Source: Gentiana macrophylla
Lineage: Eukaryota; Streptophyta; Magnoliopsida; Gentianales; Gentianaceae
DNA: 64,000 bases
NCBI GenBank assembly: GCA_026214975.1
Contig: CM047805.1
Coordinates: 4,278,001 to 4,342,000 of the forward strand
Reading direction: 5' to 3'
Shown: in pieces, positions 55,451-64,000 of the stretch
How positions within the stretch are numbered: position 1 is the stretch's first letter
Layout: every line of letters starts with the position of its first letter
The notes under the pieces: model-generated
What the model was told of the DNA's origin: nothing
The model's input: only the letters and a program-made list of their open reading frames with translations
The model's database searches: none
Position numbers and translations under genes: made by a program

Positions 55451-55975
55451 TTTATATTAGAAATCCTCACATCCTCACAAGATTTTTCTTTTTCGACCAA
55501 ATTTTCTCCCTCAAGATCTCTCGAATTTACAACTTCATTTTCTCCCTCCTCATTATTCTTTTAAATTTCTTTTTTCACCCTTTTTTAAATTTTCTTTTTC
55601 TCAACCAATTCAACCCATGCCTTTTGCAAATCAAGATTTTGTACATCATCTTTATATGCCAATTTTGTAGATCTAGAACAAAAAGAATCATGAGAATTAC
55701 AATAAGGAATTTTTTTCATTTCTTATGTGCTTATTATATTGTTTCCTCAAAGTGGTACATTTATGATCATAATGTCCAAAATCATCACAAACGAAACAAT
55801 CTAAATCTCTAGTTTTAAAGGAACTAGAAGAATGATATTTACAAGTTGTTCCCTTTCCGGTCTTAAAGTCTTGATCATAAGTATTAGGAGTTTTAGATCT
55901 CCCTTTACTAATATCAAGAGAATTTAAACCTTTGTAATTAGGATTTCCCCAAGAAAAGGAAAGATACTGTGACAT
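55451..55975 (-). pseudogene. Gypsy gag fragment with zinc knuckle
   Basis: Minus strand, start 55975 (MSQYLSFSWGNPNYKGLNSL). CCHC knuckle CFVCDDFGHYDHKC (C-X2-C-X4-H-X4-C, about 55798-55757) then LRKQYNKHIRNEKNSLL and a stop. Leftward, charged linker sequence continues to about 55450 (LAYKDDVQNLDLQKAWVE). Probably the same gypsy element as 52521-53140, split by F, but the join is not exact. Confidence 0.5.
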
Positions 55976-57078
55976 TATTGTTCTTTTTATTTACAAAGAA
56001 TAGAAGAAGAAAAAAATATAGACAAATGAACAAAATAAAAATCCTCACTTTCACTCTTTATTTGGGGTGTGACGAAACAAAATTCGACGGGTATAAAATC
56101 TAGACTGTTTAATCTATTGGTAATTGAATTAAGGATGAAAACAAGAGAGTGTGAGTAGGGGAAGGGATTTCTTGGGGTGATTTTGACTGAGTCTGGGATT
56201 TTCCTAAGTTGCCTATATATCCAAAGTATGAACTGGAATCAAGTCTGCCGTTGTTCTTATGAACGTTTATATAGGGAACATTTGTGTCCTAGGCTTTCAT
56301 GGGCCGTGTCCATCATGGACCTTTCTTTCGTGTCTCACAAGTACAACTAAACCTTAATTATCGCTTAATTTTAGGAGATAATCTCGGTATTCAAATGATA
56401 AAGATCATAGCCTTAATGGCTCAGGATTCTTCTCATAATTATCCTGATAAATGTGTGTTTATCATTATACGCTCTAGCCGACTGCGGCGGCGCAAAGAGA
56501 GGTCCGTATGACCGAAGTGGGCGTGTCTTCCTTTATCTCGTCCCCGACCGACCTACGGTGGACCGAGGAACGACTGGCGAGCCCCTCATTTGGAGGTAGA
56601 GATCAGCCCCTCAGGCCTTCAAATTGACTCTTGGTCCTTAAAGTCAAGCTTCTAGCCTTATTTCTATCGTGACACATGGCGTGGTGAAATCCGGTATCGT
56701 CATAAGCCCCCCAGATCTACCTGAGCTCTAGAGGTCCGGTCAGATCTACGTTGACTATTTTATGAATTTGTTCAGCTCTGTCTTTATGGAGCTTGGCTCT
56801 TGCCTTACCAGGTATGAGGAAATCAATTGTGCCAGATGGCATCGCCTAATCATAAATCTTGCCATAAATGTTTTTGAAAACCAAGGCTTTTCCTGACCAC
56901 TATACGGAACGTGTATGGGGGTTACGACCCAACTCACACCAACCGTCGTTTTACTTGTCATTTCAGGCATTATTCTCGTCATTAAGGATCAAAAAATAGT
57001 TATATTATCCTGCCGCACATCTTTCTTAGTCTTCCAAGTGGGTTTTGTCGTATATCCACACGTATATTCTTTGTATTC
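55976..57078. other. Unassigned sequence, possibly an LTR and leader
   Basis: No supported gene. TATA-like TGCCTATATATCC (about 56209) and GTTTATATAGGG (about 56266). GC-richer DNA with CATAAGCCCCCCAGATC near 56700-56717 precedes the ORF at 57079, in the manner of gypsy LTR/leader regions. Confidence 0.3.
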
Positions 57079-57325
57079 ATGCCACTGAGAGCCTCAACCC
57101 CTTCCAGTTCTTTTGTGGAAGAGGAACTTTCACCCTATTCCGGAGAAAGAAGCCCCAGGGCCGACCCAAATCTGGTTCTTATTACCCATCCTTCCTCTGA
57201 TACTTTTGACCCGGCCTTCAGATTTAGGATCCGAGAAATCACCAGGAAAATTAGAGGTAGTTGTGGTATGGAGTATATCCTTGCCCAAAGTAGCATAGCT
57301 TATATATGTCAAGAGTTTGGGATAG
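57079..57325 (+). pseudogene. ORF start cut by element E
   Basis: ATG at 57079: MPLRASTPSSSFVEEELSPY, then SGERSPRADPNL and FRIREITRKIRGSCGMEYIL, AQSSIAYICQEFGIV. The E LTR begins at 57326 and ends the real coding; the 17 codons read into the LTR are fortuitous. The form recalls N-termini of 'putative gypsy type transposon' proteins (PF04195-like) of plants, but I am not sure. Could also be a host gene. Confidence 0.35.
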
Positions 57326-59572
57326 TGATGGATACTTTCTAGGGGTCCAATCTTACCGACAGTGTACCGGGTCGATAAAAGTCTAATAAGCAGTTAAGGT
57401 CGTATCCCACAGGGAATGTGAGGTCAAACACCAATTAGCTACAATTATCTTGATCTAAGTCGCAAAGAAACAAGAAAGTAATTGTTCTAAACTCTACTGT
57501 TAAAATGATAATTAAATGGTAAAAGATCTAACCATGGCAATTTCATTGATCAAACAATCTCTTCTTGCATCTTGGGAACGATACCTACCAACCTTCCAAA
57601 GGTGTTCAAGTGTGTGAAACAGTGCATTCCTAAACTAACAACTCCTCCTCATACGAGTGTACGAAGTTGCACTATGCCTCATCCTTGGTTTAAGAACCCT
57701 AAACCTAATGATTCGACAAGATAAACACTTGAATGCATGAACTAGTCAACTCCCCGGATAAGAAATTGAGCTCCAATAAAGGTCAACTTTACCTTCCGGT
57801 TCTCCTACCACTTTCTCACACCTAATATCTCCGTTTGGTATCCACTAAGTGTGTGTGTATGTGTGTGTGTGCAAGCATTGGTTAATTACTCCAATACAAA
57901 CAAGCCATACAATGCAATTAGGAAAAGAGTCAACACAAATGAAACTAAGAAATATGAACAATCACTCCCAATCAACTATAAGAGATTAAATTATCACAAC
58001 TACATTGCCTTGGCTAGTATGGAACTAGCCACTTGTCACGGATTTTATCAACACAAAATAAACAAGTAATAATCCGGTTAACCTCAAGTATAAGGATCGT
58101 AGTAATAGTGGTTAATGCCGGGTCGATCTTACGGGGAACTAAACGATTGTGAATCTAGCTTTTGTCTAACTTAAACTATGTCACGAAACTAATCTAAACA
58201 ATGAATAAAACCAAGCGAGTAAGTAAAATAAAACTAGACAGAGGATATAATCCAAAGCTAGGAAGGATACGGGCTGCGAACCAATTTAATACTAAACTAA
58301 ACTAAGATGCAAATAAAAGACTACTAAGCTAAACAATTCAAGTTTTAGGGATTTGATCAAGTTCTAACGAGCAAACGAGCAATTGATCCACCTATCTTAT
58401 CAACATTCAATTCCAATTCATATTACTTCGTGATTTCTAACCAAGTTGTGATTCATCTCACCTAAAGTATGAACCCTAATTTCTTAGATAGTTCATCTAT
58501 TAATCTCTATCTTTCGATCTAAGATTAACGCTTCTTCTAACCAAAGATGTAAACTTTAACGTTTTTAATCTAGAGATCTAACCTATTAACTCTCGTTATA
58601 TAGATAAAATAACTATTCTTTTATCATGGCGACCTAACGTTTAACATGATTTTCATCAAACAAACGATCAACAAGCAAACATCTTTCGACATGGAATTGC
58701 ATAAATAATTTATAACATGATAAAAGAAACAACTTGTATTAAAACTCACAAAGTAATCACGAAAGGAACCGAATTGTTGAATCAGACGGCTTCACAATGC
58801 TCATTCAATGGAGGTCTAGCCTCTTAGCATCCTCTTTGAAACTTAAATTGTTTTGAATAAAAGTGCATGAAAGTATTTAAGTAAAAACTGTTTGTAAACT
58901 AAGGAAAAACGCAGCTTAGCCGCCCCTAGGGTTTAGGGTTCGAGTATATGATGTATTTGTGGAGAAAACACGTTGCTTTATATAGAAAACTAGGTCGGTT
59001 TCAAAGATGGCGGCGGTGGACGCCCGCCTGGAATGGGTGAACGCCCGCCCGGCTTGTGTAATCTTCTTCGAGTCGGGCCGAGTCGCGACCACGCGCCCGC
59101 CCGCCCACCGCCCACTCCTACGCCCAAACTCTCTCGAATCACTTTTCCTCTTACGACGCTCGCTCACTCGGGCAGACGCCCGTCCACTCGGGCGCAGGTT
59201 CAAGGTTACGACGTTCGCCCATTATGATCGAATTTTGATTTCTTGATCTTTATCTCTTTTATCTCTATCCCATTCCTTCATTATCTCTTTTATCATCAAT
59301 TAGCTCGAACTTAATCAACTTTTGATCATCTTTTGAACCTCAACCATGTATCTATAACACATAAGAACATCGCAAAAAATGTAATAATGTCCAAATAATC
59401 ATAAAAACATAATTAAAACACCAAAAACAACCTATTTTGCGATCAACCCTTTTAAAAATATCATTCGCTCAATATTTCCATTAAATACTCGTTTCTTATG
59501 CAAACTTATACAAATATGGGGGAAATTAACATAGAATATAGCCTTATAAATCGTATAAAATCACCCTTAACA
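57326..59572 (-). repeat. 3' LTR of element E
   Basis: Minus strand starts TGTTAAGGGTGATTTTATAC after the polypurine tract and ends GAAAGTATCCATCA. About 2.25 kb. Near the 3' end it has CCGGTACACTGTCGG as in the other Athila-like LTRs. TATA (minus) TTCTATATAAAGCA at about 58974-58987. Contains a TG microsatellite (57849-57871). Confidence 0.8.
59018..59185 (-). promoter_or_regulatory. Dyad pairs (E type) in the LTR
   Basis: GGACGCCCGCCT (59018-59029) and GAACGCCCGCCC (59039-59050), 21 bp apart and about 30-60 bp upstream of the minus-strand TATA. A second pair, ACGACGCTCGCT (59153-59164) and AGACGCCCGTCC (59174-59185), is also 21 bp apart. More degenerate than the internal copies. The region is strikingly GC-rich. 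Confidence 0.55.
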
Positions 59573-59605
59573 ACTCCCCCACACTTAGCTTTTGCTCGTC
59601 CCGAG
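59573..59605 (-). other. Polypurine tract of element E
   Basis: Minus strand GCAAAAGCTAAGTGTGGGGG, then AGT, directly before the LTR. Confidence 0.75.
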
Positions 59606-61156
59606 CAAAACAAAATGAAAATAAGGCTCGAGAAAAGATAGACATCTCGCATAATATAACATAGATCCAATAAATCAGAAGTTCACCACTGTGTGTGTGC
59701 AAAGCCATAGAAAACTTCCACTAAGTCCAAACTTGAGAAACTCAAAGCAAAACTAGCTAACACCCCCATCAAACTAGAGATAAATGATACTCATAAGATG
59801 TACCCTACAAACGTGAACTATCCCGAAAAAGATGATCGAATATATCTAGGGCCTTTCTGAAATACTCAGAGGATAATCCCTACAACATATCTGTCAGTTT
59901 CTACTGGGGATAAGATAGACGATAACTTAGTCATTTATTCATTTCATAACAATTCTTAGTTGATTTAACTTGTTCACTTATAAACACACATCAGAATGAG
60001 CTCTTTGCCCTGTCATAGCGTAATAGGACATTTCAAGATAATCCCCTACCTTACTCCAATCATAAGGCAAACTATAAATCGATCGTCGTGAGCTTTTGGT
60101 CATCATAGTGGAATAGGACATACGTGGTACACCCTACCTCACCCAAATCATAAACCCACTTCCGACACACACAATTACAATTATGTTTACTTAGAGATTT
60201 AAATTTTGGCGGTGGAAAAGATTATTTTCTAATAGCACACACTGAGAGCATAACACCTCAAGTAAACAATTTATTACTATTGCAAAGACTTAATCACGTT
60301 TCACTTATCACATTCAAACTTACAGATATTCACAGTATGTCATACTTTGGATCTAAATACAAACTATCATAAATCTCAAGATACACACGTAGCACTAAGC
60401 ACATGACTTATAAGAAAATCAGAAATCACTAATCCAAAAGAGGTATAACTGCATATATTAGCTCATCATCCACTATGGCTCGTGAAAAATAGATCAGGTG
60501 AAACAACTAACTTACTAAACATATGATATATAGCTTAAATGACTATAAAAATAACGACCATTGAATTGAATTGCCTACTCGGGACAAAACAAAAACAAAA
60601 ATGCCGGAAAATTTATCGCTCATTTTTGCATAGAAACATATTGATATAAGCAACATATTGATATAAGCAAATGTGTAGATACATATCGAACATTCCCCTC
60701 CCCCACACTTAAAGAGCAACATGTCCTCATGTTGTGCAGAACGAAAGAAAAGATAAAAGACTTAGCTGATCTCAAACGTCGGTCAGGTCGGAGCCTACAC
60801 AGTGACACTTAGAACTCGTAACCAGACAATGTAGCTCGACAAAACCGCTAAAAACACACCTGCACGACTTGACAGACACGGAAACATCTCGGGGAAAACG
60901 GGGAATTAAACCAGAATGAAAAGAGATATCAAAATCAAGATAAAGCAAAAGGTAAAGCATGTAATACATCCAGAAAGTATAAACAAAGTAGAAATGGAAG
61001 TGCGGACGCCGTATGGCTTACATGATCCATCGAAAATAAAGAGTAGCAATATCAAAATTACAATGAATCATCTAAGTATAAATGTCAAAACAAAATAACC
61101 ACAAATTCCATAATAAAACAAAGAAGATCAAGGATGGCTCGGCGCCGGAGGAATCA
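59606..61156 (-). other. 3' non-coding region of element E
   Basis: No supported gene. Holds two copies of the conserved 3' UTR motif (60011-60151) and CCCCCACACTTAAAGAGCAA (about 60693), another purine tract on the minus strand. Confidence 0.5.
60011..60151 (-). other. Conserved 3' UTR motif, two copies in E
   Basis: Plus-strand reading GTAATAGGACATTTCAAGAT then CCCCTACCTTACTCCAATCA (60020-60063), and GGAATAGGACATACGTGGTA then CACCCTACCTCACCCAAATC (60110-60150). They are the reverse complement of the GATTTGAGT..GTAGGG..GTCCTAT block of B and D. Confidence 0.55.
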
Positions 61157-62621
61157 TCAGACCCGGAGGATCGCGGAGGAGGTCGAAGGTGGTGTCGTAG
61201 TCACATCCACGAATCGAGCAAGCTCCTCACGGAAGATGACTCGTGACTCATCTAAATCAAAGCTTTTCTCCCTCAAGTATATGGCAACGCTCGATCTCAT
61301 CGAGTAAAGAAAGTCAATAGTGCTCGAGTGAAGATTCATCATCCCTCGGCTTCCGGCCGTCCACGATACACTTTAGAATCGTCAAAATGTTGTTTTGAGA
61401 AGTCCTTATGTCCTCCATCCAATTCGGGTTCTTTGTTGCCCATGTCACTCGCCGCATCCGGACCGAAGAGAGAAAGTAGACAAGGGAGGATGGGCGAGGC
61501 GGTGCGGAAGATGGACCAGCTCACGTGCTATCTCACCTCGGCCTCACCACCGACTGAAGATTTTACTTTCTCCTCTGCAAAAACCTAGGATTCTTTGGTT
61601 TGTGATCGGTCTTGTACTCGGGAACTCCAAAGCATCTGAGACAGAGACCGTGTATCAAATGTGGACATATCAAGCATCGTGTATATACTTTCGATTCATA
61701 GAAATCTCATCGAAAATCGCTTGCCCTACATCAACATTGAGCTTGAAGTTCAAGGCATATAGCATCCCAAGGTCACCAATGTGGAAGTGAGTCAGGTTGT
61801 TCTTAGGTAACAACCGGTTCTGAATAAACCGACATTGGACCTTCCAATCTTCATCCAACTCGTAGTGATCAATTCCTTCCTATCTCCACCCGGTCCGAGT
61901 GTCCAAGGCACCTCGGGCACACCAACAACCGTGAACTCCTCCAACGGATCCTCACCGGCATCTTGTTTGGCCTTTATCGCCTCCTTGTAGTCCAACCTCA
62001 AAAGGACCCAAACCGCATTTCCCATTGATAATCGGGCCGGTGTAAACGGGCACCTTAACCCTCGAACAGTGACCATCCTGGGGTTCTCAAATCCGTCTCG
62101 AACAATTTGCATAGAACTCACGAACGAGTGTAGCATTGACCGAGTCCTAGGGGTTTTCATCGCTGCTTCCCACTTCCTATCCTTTAATAATTTGCACAAA
62201 TGCGGGGTCCACCTTCGTGTCTAAAATGGCTCTCTCTATCAACATCGTCCGAGTGTCGATAATGCTTATTATAGACCTCCATCGCCTTAGGATTGATGAA
62301 TCGACGAGCAAAAGGAATAGGATACCGGTCTCACTCTCTCTGCCGAACCGGCTCATCTCCCTCAGGCTCATTGTCTTGCTCACCCCGAGCTTCCGCCGCC
62401 CTAGTTTGCATCCTCACTAACGGCTCATCATCAGTTTCAGACCCAGATTCAGGTTCATCTTGCAAAGGAACTCTAGTTTGACCTCTAGGAGGGTTCTGAC
62501 GCTCACCAATACGAATTCCTTGATTGGGATTGACTAAAGTGGGGTCCACACCCTTCTTCCTCTTGGCAGGTTCCTTAGCTACCCCTTTACCATGCCTCTT
62601 CTGAACCTGTTTATGCACCAT
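61157..62621 (-). pseudogene. ORF3 of element E, plant transposon protein-like
   Basis: ATG at 62621 (MVHKQVQKRHGKGVAKEPAK). N-terminal basic then acidic region to about 62331, where a frameshift occurs. Core: DRKWEAAMKTPRTRSMLHSF (62178-62119), MVTVRGLRCPFTPARLSMGN (about 62077-62018) comparable to MVRGVKVDFS of A, then after another shift CRFIQNRLLPKNNLTHFHIG (about 61834-61775) comparable to RFVCARLLPTKHTTSITPTR, and KLNVDVGQAIFDEIS. Ends near 61157 after further shifts. Same protein family as A and B ORF3; about 480 residues if intact. Role unknown. Confidence 0.6.
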
Positions 62622-62909
62622 CTTAACCTAAAACTAACCAAACCACAATCCCAAACCCAAATTCTAACACAACCACCCGTTTATCGTCCAAACGGGATTT
62701 CCCAAACAACGCACCACCAAACCAACATCAAAACCACAATGCAACCCATCAAAATCATCCATAACCATCCCATATCATCAACCAAGAAAGAAAAATAAAC
62801 AAAACACGGAGAAGAAAACAAATAAGACAAGTGTATGCAAAAGAGTCGACTCGAAAATCGAACTCGGGAAAAATGTGAATTAATCCATGAAAAGCTTATA
62901 AAATCTTAC
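62622..62909 (-). other. Probable 5'-UTR intron before ORF3 of E
   Basis: Minus strand donor CCTTG/GTAAGATTTT (62909) and acceptor TTTTAGGTTAAG (ending 62622) immediately before the ATG; 288 nt, T-rich. Parallels the predicted 138-nt intron before ORF3a in B. Predicted by eye only. Confidence 0.4.
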
Positions 62910-63195
62910 CAAGGACATTGAAAGGATGATGATTATGCCGATTTAAGTCCCAAACGTGAACCAACGAGACCAAAGATTGATTTTTCCAAAAGACAACCGC
63001 ACACTCTAGATTCGATTCAAACAACGGTTGTATGGTGGTGGATTTCGTTTGAAAAACCAAAAAGAGGGGATTGAGAGCTGTTCGTAGGGCTTTGAATCGC
63101 CCAATTTGGTGTAGAGATGAGGATTTTCGAGCAAAGGGAGGCAAAAAGTCGGGTTTTGTAATTTAAATTTTCCGATTCGAATAAAGAATGGAGCA

Positions 63196-63393
63196 GGGGT
63201 ATATAGATACGGACGGGCGTCCATGAGAATGGACGGGCGTCCAGCTGGAAAGCATATGAACTGGACGGGCGTCCATAAAAACAGACGCTCGTCTAGATGG
63301 CCAAATCACATACAGCGTTGAAGGAGATATATCAGACGGGCGTCCAAGAATTGTGGACGCTCGTCCAAAAGTGTGCATGGCGGACGGGCGTCA
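63196..63393 (-). promoter_or_regulatory. Internal promoter-like module of E with three dyad pairs
   Basis: GGACGGGCGTCC at 63211 and 63231 (20 bp apart); GGACGGGCGTCC at 63263 and AGACGCTCGTCT at 63283 (20 bp); AGACGGGCGTCC at 63334 and GGACGCTCGTCC at 63355 (21 bp); a seventh, GGACGGGCGTCA, at 63382. On the minus strand they are directly followed by TATA GTATCTATATACCCC (63210-63196) and a leader toward ORF3. Same layout as an LTR promoter, but internal. Confidence 0.65.
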
Positions 63394-63560
63394 GAGGCAC
63401 TGGATCGAGGCAATCCAAAAAGAAAAATTTTCAAAATCCATACAATTTAAATTTGAACTTGCATTGTCTTATTAAACTTAAATAAAATTTCAAACATACA
63501 AATAAAAATCAACGAAAAACATAAAATCACTAGAGGATACGCTAAAACAAACAGAAAACA

Positions 63561-63606
63561 GTGGGTTGCCTCCCACCAAGCGCTCTTGTTTTACGTCGTT
63601 TGCTCG
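63561..63606 (-). other. Conserved post-ORF motif, E copy
   Basis: Minus strand CGAGCAAACGACGTAAAACA, then GAGCGCTTGGTGGGAGGCAA and CCCAC. Nearly the same as D (CGAGCAAACGACGTTAAACA, GCGCTACCGGGAGGCAGCCC). Confidence 0.65.
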
Positions 63607-63639
63607 ATTTAAACAACCTAACTAACGCTTAGTCTCATA

Positions 63640-64000
63640 AATCTCGTCCCAATCCACCAAACGGATGAGACGGCGAAGCATATCAATAGCAGGAGGGAAA
63701 TCATAGTCGTCTTGTATGCCCCAATCATCTCCACCACCTCTAAACCTCTATAATGTGAAGTCCTGTAGTACCAGCGCTAGATCTGTCAGCATAGGGTCAT
63801 TTAGGACCGTATATGGACGTCCTATAGCTTCCTGGAGCTCCTCAGTAGTGAAATCACTACCTCCCGAACAGCGGGGGACAATGAGAACATAGGTGATGGT
63901 CTTCGTACGGGTACTAAGCTCAAAATCTACGTGCAAGACTATAGTGCCTCCTGGTCCATCAGCTACTGTAATCAGTGGGATCCGACTAATGATGGGAACT
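63640..64000 (-). pseudogene. C-terminal end of an unknown ORF of element E
   Basis: Minus-strand frame open from the window edge to a TAG at about 63748-63750: VPIISRIPLITVADGPGGTI, VLHVDFELSTRTKTITYVLI and SDFTTEELQEAIGRPYTVLN. The same frame continues past the stop (RFRGGGDDWGIQDDYDFPPA, IDMLRRLIR..DWDEIYETKR) to a TAG near 63630, just before the conserved motif. No family recognised. Position matches the ORF that precedes the motif in D and element 1, but the sequence differs. Confidence 0.4.

Larger units (their letters stand above)
57326..64000 (-). mobile_element. Element E: 3' half of a minus-strand Athila-like element
   Basis: On the minus strand, from the right edge: end of an unknown ORF (64000-63640), conserved GGGAGGCAACCC motif, internal promoter-like module with three dyad pairs (63393-63196), leader and probable intron, ORF3 (62621-61157), 3' non-coding with conserved motifs, polypurine tract and 3' LTR (59572-57326). 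The left flank GATAG (57321-57325) is the candidate target duplication. gag-pol and 5' LTR would lie beyond 64000. Confidence 0.8.

Noticed and set aside
58916..59246. Arg/Pro/Ala-rich open frames on both strands
   Set aside because: GC-rich dyad region of the E LTR produces overlapping stop-free frames; no domain.
61328..61790. Plus-strand open frames at 61328-61588 and 61395-61790
   Set aside because: Antisense to the E ORF3 C-terminal region; no domain.
63211..63393. Seven evenly repeated 12-bp units looked at first like a CRISPR array or minisatellite
   Set aside because: Units are short palindromes with alternating spacing in pairs, lie upstream of a TATA box in a plant retrotransposon, and have matching counterparts in other families.

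Overview
This window is nuclear DNA of a flowering plant, probably a eudicot; the species cannot be told. The evidence is nested plant LTR retrotransposons (Ty3/gypsy Athila-like and Ty1/copia), an L1-type LINE, a hAT element and Stowaway-like MITEs, in AT-rich DNA. I found no convincing host gene. Nearly all recognisable coding sequence belongs to transposable elements, most of it frameshifted.

Layout: (1) 1-5344, 3' part of an Athila-like non-autonomous element (element 1) with a long Gln/Tyr-rich ORF and its 3' LTR, inserted in an L1 LINE (5345-7890) that also carries a hAT element (6819-7620). (2) 7891-10255, non-coding DNA with three Stowaway-like MITEs and an AT microsatellite. (3) 10287-~11640, a copia protease/integrase fragment (minus strand), fused to the 3' half of element A1. 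(4) ~11640-21810, two tandem copies of element A sharing the LTR at 14260-15701. (5) 21811-48870, a minus-strand copia element split by two younger Athila-like insertions: element B (22696-38375, 5-bp duplication CCTAG) in the polymerase region, and element D (39796-48163, duplication ACAAG/ACAAA) in gag. (6) 48939-57325, a mosaic of a MITE, a second copia element, gypsy fragments, an Athila-like LTR (F) holding a solo copia LTR, and unassigned DNA. (7) 57326-64000, the 3' half of a minus-strand Athila-like element (E) that runs off the window.

The Athila-like elements share a plan: LTRs with TGA...TCA-type ends, a primer-binding site matching tRNA-Asp(GUC), a polypurine tract of the form AGCTAAGTGKGGGG, and in A, B and E a downstream ORF (ORF3) resembling the 'putative plant transposon protein' family. 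D and element 1 lack pol and carry a different ORF; A keeps protease but I see no RT or integrase.

The most unusual signal: each family carries its own short CG-containing near-palindrome, in pairs whose centres lie 20-21 bp apart (two helical turns). Pairs sit upstream of the LTR TATA box and again inside B, E and A ahead of ORF3. I count at least 24 pairs in five families with different sequences but the same spacing. In B two ORF3 paralogues each have their own pair-bearing module. This looks like an element-specific regulatory system with internal promoters; the binding protein is unknown and the function is inferred. A second oddity is a 33-nt 5' half of tRNA-Asp, ending just before the anticodon, inside D, whose primer is tRNA-Asp.

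Caution: the LTR pairs of B and D differ largely by 1-2 nt indels, many in homopolymers, so some frameshifts may be assembly errors.
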